The translations under genes were made by a program, and so were the position numbers. From NCBI GenBank assembly GCA_037190845.1, contig JBBCJI010000030.1, forward strand, positions 1 through 64,000: DNA of 64,000 nt, written 5' to 3'. The DNA is from JBEBVQ01 sp037190845 (GTDB taxonomy: Bacteria > Bacteroidota > Bacteroidia > Chitinophagales > Chitinophagaceae). The notes beneath the pieces were generated by a model that was not told the DNA's origin, ran no database searches, and saw only the letters and a list, made by a program, of their open reading frames with translations. Shown here in pieces: positions 25,508 through 33,926 of this stretch (its first letter is position 1; the number at the start of each line of letters is the position of its first letter).

Positions 25508-26986
25508 CTAATAAGCCCGTGCAAACAGCACCCTTTGCCCGGAGGGTTTGCCGGAAAGGATGCAGACACCGGTTTCCTGCTCATTATCAAGCGGGATGCA
25601 GCGGATTGTGGCTTTTGTCTGTTCTTTGATCTGCTCCTCTGTTTCGGGGCTGCCGTCCCAGTGCGCCGCTACAAATCCACCTTTTTCGTCGAGAATACGC
25701 TTGAAGTCCTCCCAGGTATCTGCACGGGTGATATGGCTGTCGCGGAATGCCTGAGCACGTTGGTACATATTGTCCTGTATCTCATCAAGCAATGCTTTGA
25801 CGCGGTCTGCAATGCCGTCTAATGAGGTAGTGAATTTTTCTTTGGTATCGCGGCGGGCAACCTCCACCTGGTTTTGTTCCAGATCGCGCATCCCCAGCGC
25901 TATACGTACGGGGACACCGCGCAACTCGTATTCGGCAAATTTCCATCCCGGCCGGGTATTGTCGTCGTTGTCGTATTTTACGCTGATGCCAAGTGCTTTC
26001 AGTTCCTGCATGATGGTAGCGGCCTTCTCGTCAATGACAGGCTGGGAATCCGTACCTTTATAAATAGGGATGATAACGACCTGAAGCGGAGCGATCCTGG
26101 GCGGCATGATCAGCCCCTGGTCGTCGCTGTGCGCCATCACGAGCGCCCCGATCAGGCGGGTGGAAACGCCCCATGAGGTTGCCCATACATAATCCAGCTT
26201 GTTTTCTTTGTCTGTAAACTGTACATCAAACGCCTTGGCGAAATTCTGCCCCAGGAAGTGCGAAGTGCCGGCCTGGAGTGCTTTCCCGTCCTGCATCATC
26301 GCTTCGATGCAATAAGTGTCTTCGGCGCCGGCAAAGCGTTCGCTGGCTGTTTTTACACCGCGTATCACAGGTAGCGCCATATATTCTTCTGCGAATGTGG
26401 CATATACTTCCAGCATCTGTTTGGTTTCGGCAATTGCTTCTTCTTTCGTGGCGTGTGCCGTATGCCCTTCCTGCCAGAGAAATTCGGCGGTACGCAGGAA
26501 GAGGCGCGTCCGCATTTCCCAGCGCACTACGTTTGCCCATTGGTTGACCAGGATCGGCAGGTCGCGATAGCTTTGGATCCAGTTTTTGTAAGTGTTCCAG
26601 ATGATAGCTTCGGAGGTGGGTCGTACTACCAGTTCCTCTTCCAGTTTTGCAGCCGGATCTACGATCAGTCTGCCTTTGTTTTCCGGGTCGGTCTTCAGCC
26701 GGTAATGGGTCACGACGGCGCATTCCTTGGCAAATCCCTCGGCATTTTTTTCTTCGGCTTCAAACAGGCTTTTCGGGACGAACAGGGGGAAGTAGGCATT
26801 CTCATGTCCGGTCTCACGGAACATGCGGTCGAGCACATCCCGCATATTTTCCCAAAGGCGGTAGCCATAAGGCTTGATGACCATGCAGCCGCGTACGGCA
26901 GAGTAGTCGGCAAGCCCACCCTTTAATATCAGATCGTTATACCATTGTGCGTAATCCTGTGAACGCGATGTTAAAATATTACTCAT
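25508..26986 (-). CDS. proS: Prolyl-tRNA synthetase (archaeal/eukaryal-type)
   Basis: 492 residues. Class II motifs are visible: YFPLFVPKS, the HYRL...VVRPTSEAIIWNTYKNWIQSYRDLPILVNQW region (motif 2 context) and FLRTAEFLWQEGHTAHAT, followed by the anticodon-binding domain (VVIIPIYKG ... GWKFAEYELRGVPVRIALGMRDLE). The protein ends with a C-terminal Tyr (VLFARAY), typical of the eukaryal/archaeal-like ProRS class that lacks the bacterial INS editing domain. It charges tRNA-Pro. It is divergent from the Gly/Trp-rich protein gene. Confidence 0.96.
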   Translation of the reverse strand: MSNILTSRSQDYAQWYNDLILKGGLADYSAVRGCMVIKPYGYRLWENMRDVLDRMFRETGHENAYFPLFVPKSLFEAEEKNAEGFAKECAVVTHYRLKTDPENKGRLIVDPAAKLEEELVVRPTSEAIIWNTYKNWIQSYRDLPILVNQWANVVRWEMRTRLFLRTAEFLWQEGHTAHATKEEAIAETKQMLEVYATFAEEYMALPVIRGVKTASERFAGAEDTYCIEAMMQDGKALQAGTSHFLGQNFAKAFDVQFTDKENKLDYVWATSWGVSTRLIGALVMAHSDDQGLIMPPRIAPLQVVIIPIYKGTDSQPVIDEKAATIMQELKALGISVKYDNDDNTRPGWKFAEYELRGVPVRIALGMRDLEQNQVEVARRDTKEKFTTSLDGIADRVKALLDEIQDNMYQRAQAFRDSHITRADTWEDFKRILDEKGGFVAAHWDGSPETEEQIKEQTKATIRCIPLDNEQETGVCILSGKPSGQRVLFARAY

Positions 26987-27034
26987 TATAAAACTGGCAT
27001 GTTTTTGGGTACGATATTAATTGCTGAAGTGCCG

Positions 27035-27042
27035 CAAAAGTA
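27035..27042 (-). promoter_or_regulatory. -7 box candidate for proS
   Basis: On the minus strand TACTTTTG matches TAnnTTTG, giving a leader of about 45 bases. A TTTTG word sits 25 bases upstream, longer than the usual spacing, so only the -7 box is supported. Confidence 0.4.
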
Positions 27043-27082
27043 GTAATTTCACCACAGTAAAGAGTACCAAAATTGTTTGGAG

Positions 27083-28306
27083 ATGAAACGCCTATTAATA
27101 ATAATCTGCATCGTGTGTCTTGGCCTGGGACAGGGAGTTGTATCTGCCCAGTGGCAGGATGATATTTATTATAACAGTTCCGATGCACAAAAAGAAGAAG
27201 AGCAGAGAGCGGCGCGCGAGCAGGAAAGGGCACGGCGTCAGCAACAAAATACGTACAATCAGTCCGGTAACGGATATAATGACGAAGGCGGGGACTATGT
27301 GCGTACCTACGATAGTGACGATTATATAGATTATGATGATGACCCCTCTTATTACGCCACGAATATCCGCCGGTTTAATTACCCCTTCTACAATATGGGC
27401 TTTTACAGCGCCTTTTATGATCCTTTCTGGTATAATCCGTATTGGGTGGATCCTTACTGGGGATGGAGCTGGTGGGGCAGACCCGGATTCGGCATGGGCT
27501 GGGGTATGGGTTGGGGCGGAGGCCCCTACTGGTCTTCGTACTGGGGCTGGCATACCTGGTATGGATATCCCGGCTTTTACAGCGGCTGGGGTATGGGCAT
27601 GGGCTGGGGCGGTGGCTATTACAATGGCTACTGGAACGGCTATTATGCCGGCCTGCATAACGGCGGCGGTTACGGTGGACGCAGTGTGACGTACGGTCCC
27701 CGCTACTCCACAAACGGCAATTATAATGCTCCCCGGAGGAACAATCCGCGTACGACAGCACAGGGTGGTGGCGTTACGCCACAGCAGGCGCCTGTGACGA
27801 GCGGTTCTTTTCAGCGGAGAAGCAATGCAGAGTTACATCGTTCCGGCCAGCAGCCCGCACGTGCAGGTAATCTGAATAATGCCAATTTACGCACCAATAC
27901 ACCCGGCGCTACCCGTGGCACGAACCCCCGGATAAATACAGGGGATCCTGCAGCGCCGGTACGCAGCGGCGCCGGGCAGCCTGTCCCTAACAGAGGAGGG
28001 GCACAACCCGCAGCAGGACGCCGTCAGTTCATTCAACAGGAAGGTGGTACCGGTACCACGCCTGCTGATAATCAGCATGTACAACCCATGCAGCGAAACA
28101 CCCAGCCACAGCAACAACGGTTCAGCCAGCCGCAACGGCAACAACAGTCTCAGCCACGTATGAACGCTCCGCAGCGTAGTGGTGGCAGCGGCGGCAGTAT
28201 GTTCCGCGGCGGCGGTAGTACAGGCGGCGGAAGCCGTAGCTTCGGCGGTGGCACTGGTGGTGGTGGTCGTAGTGGCGGCAGCGGTGGCGGCGGTGGTCGC
28301 AGATAA
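27083..28306 (+). CDS. Exported low-complexity Gly/Tyr/Trp-rich protein
   Basis: 407 residues from ATG 27083 (a TTG six bases upstream is in frame). Signal peptide MKRLLIIICIVCLGLGQGVV-SAQ. Residues about 30-60 are charged (EEEQRAAREQERARRQQQ). Residues 95-205 are extremely aromatic and glycine-rich with repeats such as GMGWGMGWGGG and YWNGYYAG. The second half is Gln/Asn/Pro/Arg-rich, and the end is an SGGSGGG-type glycine tract. No domain is recognised. It is exported and may be an envelope or extracellular structural protein. A terminator follows at 28346. Confidence 0.7.
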   Translation: MKRLLIIICIVCLGLGQGVVSAQWQDDIYYNSSDAQKEEEQRAAREQERARRQQQNTYNQSGNGYNDEGGDYVRTYDSDDYIDYDDDPSYYATNIRRFNYPFYNMGFYSAFYDPFWYNPYWVDPYWGWSWWGRPGFGMGWGMGWGGGPYWSSYWGWHTWYGYPGFYSGWGMGMGWGGGYYNGYWNGYYAGLHNGGGYGGRSVTYGPRYSTNGNYNAPRRNNPRTTAQGGGVTPQQAPVTSGSFQRRSNAELHRSGQQPARAGNLNNANLRTNTPGATRGTNPRINTGDPAAPVRSGAGQPVPNRGGAQPAAGRRQFIQQEGGTGTTPADNQHVQPMQRNTQPQQQRFSQPQRQQQSQPRMNAPQRSGGSGGSMFRGGGSTGGGSRSFGGGTGGGGRSGGSGGGGGRR

Positions 28307-28345
28307 GGCTTGTGTATTACGGTACAGTGTTACAGCCGGTATTAT

Positions 28346-28388
28346 CCGGGTAGGGAGTATATATCAATACACACTACCTGGTTTTTTA
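28346..28388 (+). terminator. Intrinsic terminator after the Gly-rich protein gene
   Basis: CCGGGTAG (28346-28353) pairs with CTACCTGG (28374-28381) with one G-U pair, followed by TTTTTTATAG. It lies about 40 bases after the stop codon. Confidence 0.7.
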
Positions 28389-28469
28389 TAGAAAATACCG
28401 GCTCCGGAAAATTTTTGAATGCCATTAAACGTTATTATCTTTTTATTGTCCAAGATAGAAAGAGCTTTT

Positions 28470-29996
28470 ATGAGAGCTATACATAAAAAACTGATTCCGG
28501 CCGTAGGGCTTTTTGCTGCTACTTATTTTGCAGGCGCTGTTTCTGCACAGGATGAAACGGATGTGTTACGTTACTCCTATCTGTCTCCTCAGGGTACCGC
28601 ACGCTCCATGGGGTTTGGTAATGCCCTGGGTTCTGTTGGCGGCGATATCTCTGCATTGAGCGTCAACCCTGCCGGTATCGGTATATACCGTAGCTCCGAA
28701 TTGCTGATCACACCCGGTATACGTTTCAATAGTGTAAACGGATCTTATCTTGGTACCTCGGCTACCGAAAGCAATACCCGGTTTAACCTGAATAACCTGG
28801 GGGCGGTGTTTACAGGCCGCGGCGGTAAGAAAAGCGACTGGAAAACGTTCTCTTTCGGTATGGGAGTGAACCGTGTGGCCGATTATAACAGGGATTATAC
28901 CTACAATGGCTGGAACGACGGCAATAACAACGGAGACTACCGGAGCAGTATTTCGGAACTGTTTGTTGCTGATGCCGATTCCTATCCCGAAAATGTAGAG
29001 TATGAGGGAACGCCTGCCTGGTTTGGTTACCAGAGCTACCTCATTGATTTTAATGAAGCAGACGGCTATTATTATTCGAATGTCCCATGGCAGGACGGCA
29101 TACGCCAGCAACGTTTTGTGAAAGAAAGAGGCGGGATGAATGAATATTTCCTGTCGTTCGGCGGTAACTACCGTGAGCAGCTTATGCTGGGTGTGACGAT
29201 GGGTATTCCCAGCATCCGCTATACACGTGAGGCTTCATTTCACGAAGTGGATGAGCAAAATTATTCTTCTGTTTTTGACAATCTCGCGTTCTCTGAAAAG
29301 CTTACGGCTACCGGTATCGGTATCAATGCCAAAATCGGATTTATATACAAGCCGGTAGATGCCTTCCGCTTTGGCGGCGCTATTCATACACCTTCTGCTT
29401 TTGCTATGTCGGAAGTATATGAGCAGTCGCTGGCTGCCAATACAGAAGGATATGCAGAAGGAGGAGATTACGTCCTGATCGGTCCGCGGAATGAATTTAA
29501 CTACGGCATGACAACGCCCTGGAGAGGCGTGCTGAGCGCTACGGCTATGATGGGCAAAATGGGTTTTGTATCCGTGGATTATGAATATGTGGATTACCGG
29601 TCGGCCCGCTACCGTTTCCGTACAGACGATATTGCCTGGGCATCCAACTACCGCGAACTGGAAAGCAGGATCAACCAATCTATCCGGAATGCCTACCAGG
29701 CAGCATCCAATATCCGGGCCGGTGCTGAAGTGCGGCTCGACCAGATCATGCTGCGTGCGGGTGTAGGGTATTACGGTAGCCCTTATAAAGGCTTTTCAGG
29801 GGGCGACAGACTCGATTTTTCCGCAGGCCTCGGCTTCCGGTTCGACCAGGTATTCCTTGATCTTGGTTTCCGGCACAGCCAGTTCCAGAACAAAGAGCAA
29901 CCCTATGTGCTGCCTTATGAAGGGGTAATGACGCCTGTCGCAACGCTGAAAAACAACTTTAATAATGTGGCGGTGACCCTCGGGTTTAAATTCTGA
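28470..29996 (+). CDS. FadL/OmpP1-type outer-membrane transport protein
   Basis: 508 residues from ATG 28470. The longer reading from 28419 adds 17 residues before the signal peptide and is less likely. Signal peptide ends VSAQ at about 27. The mature N-terminus LRYSYLSPQGTARSMGFGNALGSVGGDISALSVNPAGIGIYRSSEL is typical of OMPP1/FadL/TodX family hatch regions. Alternating aromatic beta-strands and the C-terminal strand VAVTLGFKF fit an outer-membrane barrel. These proteins import hydrophobic compounds such as fatty acids. A weak promoter (TTTG 28414, TATCTTTT 28436) precedes it. Confidence 0.85.
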   Translation: MRAIHKKLIPAVGLFAATYFAGAVSAQDETDVLRYSYLSPQGTARSMGFGNALGSVGGDISALSVNPAGIGIYRSSELLITPGIRFNSVNGSYLGTSATESNTRFNLNNLGAVFTGRGGKKSDWKTFSFGMGVNRVADYNRDYTYNGWNDGNNNGDYRSSISELFVADADSYPENVEYEGTPAWFGYQSYLIDFNEADGYYYSNVPWQDGIRQQRFVKERGGMNEYFLSFGGNYREQLMLGVTMGIPSIRYTREASFHEVDEQNYSSVFDNLAFSEKLTATGIGINAKIGFIYKPVDAFRFGGAIHTPSAFAMSEVYEQSLAANTEGYAEGGDYVLIGPRNEFNYGMTTPWRGVLSATAMMGKMGFVSVDYEYVDYRSARYRFRTDDIAWASNYRELESRINQSIRNAYQAASNIRAGAEVRLDQIMLRAGVGYYGSPYKGFSGGDRLDFSAGLGFRFDQVFLDLGFRHSQFQNKEQPYVLPYEGVMTPVATLKNNFNNVAVTLGFKF

Positions 29997-30036
29997 TTAT
30001 GACATTGGTCGAGGCTGTCTGAAAAGAAGAACGGCG

Positions 30037-30101
30037 TCATTTCGACTTGTTATAAGTGCGGCTTAATCCGTTAGGAAATGACGTCCTGCATGAATCTGTC
30101 C
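30037..30101. repeat. Copy A of a 65-bp dispersed repeat
   Basis: Beginning TCATTTCGACTTGTTATAAG and ending GAATCTGTCC, this is the approximate reverse complement of 51554-51620. The ends are near-identical and the middle has diverged. Confidence 0.75.
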
Positions 30102-30103
30102 TC

Positions 30104-30203
30104 CATGTCATCCTGAATGGAGCGGAGCGGAATGAAGGATCTCACGTAATGCGGGACACTCATTGTGTGGGATCCTTCGCTCCACGCTCAGGATGACATC
30201 GTA
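30104..30203. repeat. Palindrome GTCATCCTGA...AGGATGAC
   Basis: The left arm GTCATCCTGAATGGAGCGGA and right arm CTCCACGCTCAGGATGACAT are near-complements. Inner arms GAAGGATCTCAC and GTGGGATCCTTC pair as well. This resembles widespread REP/MITE-type intergenic repeats. It lies within the repeat-element region. Confidence 0.7.
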
Positions 30204-30549
30204 ATTGTTGTATAGCGTCGGCTCTGATGAATACCAAACAATAAGTGGCAGCTTGACATAGTTCCTCACTTTGATATAATTCAGTTGTTCCAACTGATAT
30301 ATAAATGCCCTTCAAAGGGGGCAAGGGGATGTTTCAACTACTACAGATTATGATCTGATATGTTTTCTGTATGCGGTCGTTCTTACTGCCGGGGCAGGCT
30401 GCCGGATAATTTATTCATCGGATATACTTTAGCTTTCAACTTTCCGATGCTGATTATATCTTTGGGGCTGTTTTTTGTCAGTCGCTTGTATGAGCAACGG
30501 CAGGAGCCTCAGGATGTGAGGAACAATGCCTGCCCCAATTTTTTTCTTT

Positions 30550-31794
30550 ATGGAACTTTATTATTCTTTCTCGGTACTGATCGTACTCGCATCTTTGTTC
30601 GCTTATCTGAATCACCGCTTTCTCCGGTTCCCGGCTACGATCGGTATTATGGTCATTGCCATGATGGTGTCGGTAGGGCTGGTGTTGTTTGGTAATACCT
30701 TGTTTCCGAAAACATTCGGAGAATTTTCGGCGCTGATCAAAGAGTTTGATTTTACGGAAGTGCTGATGGGGGCCATGCTCAATTTTCTCCTGTTTGCCGG
30801 TGGTATTCATGTGAATATAAACGACCTGAAGGAACAGCGGGCGCCGGTGATTATCTTTTCTACCGTGAGCGTGGTCATCTCTACGTTTGTGGTTGGCGGT
30901 ATCCTGTATTATCTCTTCCCGTACATCGGCGTGTCACTGCCGTTTATATATTGCCTGCTGTTCGGCGCGCTGATCTCGCCAACAGACCCTGTAGCAGTAC
31001 TCAGTATCCTGAAGCAGGCTAATGTTTCGAAATCGCTGGAAACAAAGGTGGCCGGGGAGTCCCTGTTTAATGATGGTATGGCGGTTGTGGTGTTTGCGGT
31101 TATTCTGAATCTTGCAGTGGGAGAAGAAGTGGATCTTACCTTTTCCAACATTTCATGGCTGCTGCTGAAAGAAGCGGGTGGCGGATTGCTTCTGGGTGTG
31201 CTGTTGGGGGTTACTGCTTCGCGGGCGATGAGGAAAGTGGATGATTATAAGATCTCCGTACTGGTGACACTGGCGGTAGTAATGGGCGGTTATCTGATCG
31301 CACATGCCATACATATCTCAGGTCCGCTGACGATGGTGGCTGCTGGTTTGTTTATGGGGAATTTTAATAAAAAATTTACGATGCAGTCTGTGACCCGTGA
31401 TTATCTGAATAAATTCTGGGAGCTGATAGATGAGATACTGAATTCGATCCTGTTCCTGTTTATCGGTCTGGAATTGCTGCTGATACCGGATGTAGGCGGA
31501 TTCTGGCTGCCGGGACTTATCTGTATTGCCATTGTATTGCTGGCACGGTTTATTTCTATCTGGGTGCCGACGAAGATCATCCCTTTCAGAAAGAAATTTA
31601 ACGCGCATACGGTAAAAGTGCTTGTATGGGGCGGTATTCGTGGCGGGGTCTCCATTGCATTGGCATTGTCGATACCGGAGAATGAATACAAGTCCATAAT
31701 TGTATCTATTACCTACTTTGTAGTGGTCTTTTCCATTATCGTACAGGGACTGACGATCGGCAAGGTCGCGAACAAACATTTGCTGGAAGCATAG
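30550..31794 (+). CDS. CPA1-type Na+(K+)/H+ antiporter
   Basis: 414 residues from ATG 30550 (MELYYSFSVLIVLASLFAYLN); an in-frame ATG at 30526 would add eight residues. About 12 hydrophobic spans are visible. Family motifs include FGALISPTDPVAVLSILKQA (the TDP of the unwound helix), GESLFNDGMAVVVFAVIL (the acidic ion-binding ND segment) and the arginine-bearing VWGGIRGGVSIALALSIP. It exchanges Na+ or K+ for H+ across the inner membrane. Monocistronic in appearance. Confidence 0.92.
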   Translation: MELYYSFSVLIVLASLFAYLNHRFLRFPATIGIMVIAMMVSVGLVLFGNTLFPKTFGEFSALIKEFDFTEVLMGAMLNFLLFAGGIHVNINDLKEQRAPVIIFSTVSVVISTFVVGGILYYLFPYIGVSLPFIYCLLFGALISPTDPVAVLSILKQANVSKSLETKVAGESLFNDGMAVVVFAVILNLAVGEEVDLTFSNISWLLLKEAGGGLLLGVLLGVTASRAMRKVDDYKISVLVTLAVVMGGYLIAHAIHISGPLTMVAAGLFMGNFNKKFTMQSVTRDYLNKFWELIDEILNSILFLFIGLELLLIPDVGGFWLPGLICIAIVLLARFISIWVPTKIIPFRKKFNAHTVKVLVWGGIRGGVSIALALSIPENEYKSIIVSITYFVVVFSIIVQGLTIGKVANKHLLEA

Positions 31795-31888
31795 ATGTGT
31801 ACATCTGTAGGTGGGATGGCACGGGTACACGTATGTATGGTGTAGGTTTGCTGCTTCGATTCGGTTATCTTTATAAAAACCGAACGCA

Positions 31889-33247
31889 ATGGCTTCCGTA
31901 TTCAACAAGATCAGACAAGCATACCGCCTCTTTCGTGAAATAGATATGGATGCACTTGGTCGTCTCTCGGCCAAAGTGGACCTTCCGGAGGTAATGAAAA
32001 CCGTAGGTAATCTTGATGACCGGCAGCTTGCCGGATTGATGAAAATGCTGGGGCAAAAAAAGAGTACCAGACCATTACCCACAATTGACGGTGATTTCTA
32101 CCACCTTTCTCATACGCTTACAGAAGAACAGCGGGCGTTGCAACTTGAAGTCCGCCATGTTATGGAGACGGAGATAAAGCCGTTGGTAAATGAGTATTGG
32201 CTGCGTGCGGAATTCCCTTTTGAGATCATACCGAAACTGGCCGCCCTGAATATTTGTGGTGTAACGTATAAGGGATACGGTTGTCCCGGCCTTTCTCACG
32301 TGATGGAGGGGGTGCTGGCAATGGAGATGGCACGAGTTGATGCCTCTGTAGCTACGTTCTTCGGGGTGCAGAGTGGCCTGGCCATGGGCTCTATTTATTT
32401 GCTTGGTTCGGAATCGCAGAAGCAGGAATGGTTACCGGCTATGCAGCAGATGCAGCAGATCGGCGCTTTCGGACTGACAGAGCCGGAAGTAGGGTCGGGA
32501 GCGGCAGGCGGGCTTACAACCACTGCCAGACGTACAGGAGACAGCTGGGTACTCAACGGACAGAAAAAATGGATCGGAAATGCCACGTTTGCCGATGTGA
32601 CGGTTATATGGGCGCGGGATATTGATGATGACCAGGTAAAGGGATTCCTGGTACGGAAAGGTGCTCCCGGATTTCATGTAGACAAGATGGAAGATAAAAT
32701 GGCTTTGCGGATCGTGCAGAATGGTCTGATTACGATGACGGATTGTGTGGTGCCGGAATCAGATCACCTGCAGGAGGCCAACAGCTTTAAAGATACAGCA
32801 AAGGTATTACGGATGACACGTGCCGGCGTGGCCTGGGAAGCCGCCGGATGCGCACGTGGAGCTTATGAAAGTGCCCTGAAATATACCTGCGAACGGGAAC
32901 AGTTTGGAAGACAGATCGCCTCATTTCAGTTAATACAGGATCATCTGGTGGAGATGCTGTCTAATCTGACTGCTATGCAGACAATGGTGTATCGCTTGTC
33001 GCAATTGCAGGATGAAGAACGGTTGACTGATGAGCATGCTTCTCTTGCGAAAGTATTTTGTTCATTGCGCACCCGTGATATTGTAAGCCGTGCACGTGAG
33101 GTGATGGGTGGTAACGGCATTCTGTTGGAATACGATGTAGCGCGTTTCGTTGCGGATGCTGAGGCTATTTATTCGTACGAAGGTACGAAAGAGATCAATT
33201 CGCTGATTGTAGGCCGGGCGATTACCGGCCACAGCGCTTTTGTGTAA
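31889..33247 (+). CDS. Acyl-CoA dehydrogenase with N-terminal extension
   Basis: 452 residues. Roughly the first 70 residues (MASVFNKIRQAYRLFREIDM ... KKSTRPLP) are not part of the usual fold. The acyl-CoA dehydrogenase domain follows with GAFGLTEPEVGSGAAGGLTTTARR (flavin and substrate region), WVLNGQKKWIGNATFADV, a central YTCEREQFGRQIASFQLIQDHL and the end AEAIYSYEGTKEINSLIVGRAITG. The Glu in YEGT is in the position of the catalytic base of glutaryl-CoA dehydrogenase-like enzymes. It is an FAD enzyme of acyl-CoA oxidation; the exact substrate is not evident. No ETF or thiolase gene is adjacent. Confidence 0.9.
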   Translation: MASVFNKIRQAYRLFREIDMDALGRLSAKVDLPEVMKTVGNLDDRQLAGLMKMLGQKKSTRPLPTIDGDFYHLSHTLTEEQRALQLEVRHVMETEIKPLVNEYWLRAEFPFEIIPKLAALNICGVTYKGYGCPGLSHVMEGVLAMEMARVDASVATFFGVQSGLAMGSIYLLGSESQKQEWLPAMQQMQQIGAFGLTEPEVGSGAAGGLTTTARRTGDSWVLNGQKKWIGNATFADVTVIWARDIDDDQVKGFLVRKGAPGFHVDKMEDKMALRIVQNGLITMTDCVVPESDHLQEANSFKDTAKVLRMTRAGVAWEAAGCARGAYESALKYTCEREQFGRQIASFQLIQDHLVEMLSNLTAMQTMVYRLSQLQDEERLTDEHASLAKVFCSLRTRDIVSRAREVMGGNGILLEYDVARFVADAEAIYSYEGTKEINSLIVGRAITGHSAFV

Positions 33248-33296
33248 TGCTTTTTTGCGATTGCTGCTCGCGACTACGAATGTTGTTTTTTGTGGT

Positions 33297-33923
33297 TTAC
33301 TTTATTAGTCCAAGATCAATAGCTTTTTTCACAAGGCTGGCAGATCCTTTAACATCGAGTTTCAAAAGCAGGTGGAGCCGGTGATTGTCTACAGTACGTT
33401 TACTGATAAACAAATGTTCTGCAATGTCATTGCTGTTGTAGTCCCGTGCGATCAGCTCCAGGACTTCCTTTTCCCTCCGTGTAAGCACCGGCCCGTTGTC
33501 CGGGTTTTTTTGTGCCAGGGTAGCCTGTTTTCTGATAGCAGGGTCAAAATATTGTGCTCCTGCGAATACGGTATTAATCGCTTCCAGCAATATCTGCTCA
33601 TCACTGCTTTTCAGCACATACCCCCTGACGTTGTGCTGAAGCAGGGTCCTGATATAATACTCGTGTTCCATATTGGTAAGTGCAATAATAGAAACATCCG
33701 GGTATTTTCTGGTTATTATCCGGGCAAGTTCATCTCCGCTTTGTTCCGGCATCTGTATGTCCAGGAGCAGAATGTCAGGACGGCTTTTAGCTAACCCTTC
33801 AAGTAACGCTTTGCCATTGTGGTAAGTGTTGTTGATTACAATGTCGCTGTGATGTTGCAGCATGCTTTTTAATCCTTTGATCAGCAGCGGATGATCGTCT
33901 GTTATGGCGATTTTTATAGACAT
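33297..33923 (-). CDS. NarL/FixJ-type response regulator, second copy
   Basis: 208 residues. The receiver has DD at 9-10, Asp55 in ILLLDIQMPE, Thr in IALTNM and Lys in YVLKSS. The LuxR-type HTH is near 143-200 (LTRREKEVLELIARDYNSNDIAEHLFISKRTVDNHRLHLLLKL). It follows its kinase after a 3-bp gap, so both are translated from one mRNA. Organisation and domain layout match the pair at 4769-7577. Confidence 0.93.
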   Translation of the reverse strand: MSIKIAITDDHPLLIKGLKSMLQHHSDIVINNTYHNGKALLEGLAKSRPDILLLDIQMPEQSGDELARIITRKYPDVSIIALTNMEHEYYIRTLLQHNVRGYVLKSSDEQILLEAINTVFAGAQYFDPAIRKQATLAQKNPDNGPVLTRREKEVLELIARDYNSNDIAEHLFISKRTVDNHRLHLLLKLDVKGSASLVKKAIDLGLIK

Positions 33924-33926
33924 AGT

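Larger units (their letters stand above)
29997..30549. other. Intergenic region of degenerate repeat elements
   Basis: No gene is supported here. The stretch 30011-30360 holds repeat-element sequence: GAGGCTGTCTGAAAAG at 30011 resembles the terminal repeat of the 66-294 element, 30037-30101 is repeated inverted at 51554-51620, 30104-30200 is a long palindrome, and 30307-30359 resembles 86-140 inverted. A short open frame at 30360-30695 overlaps the antiporter in another frame and has no recognisable product. Confidence 0.7.

Noticed and set aside
30360..30695. Plus-strand 111-codon frame with hydrophobic segments
   Set aside because: Overlaps the antiporter start in another frame and begins in repeat DNA; hydrophobicity alone does not support a gene.
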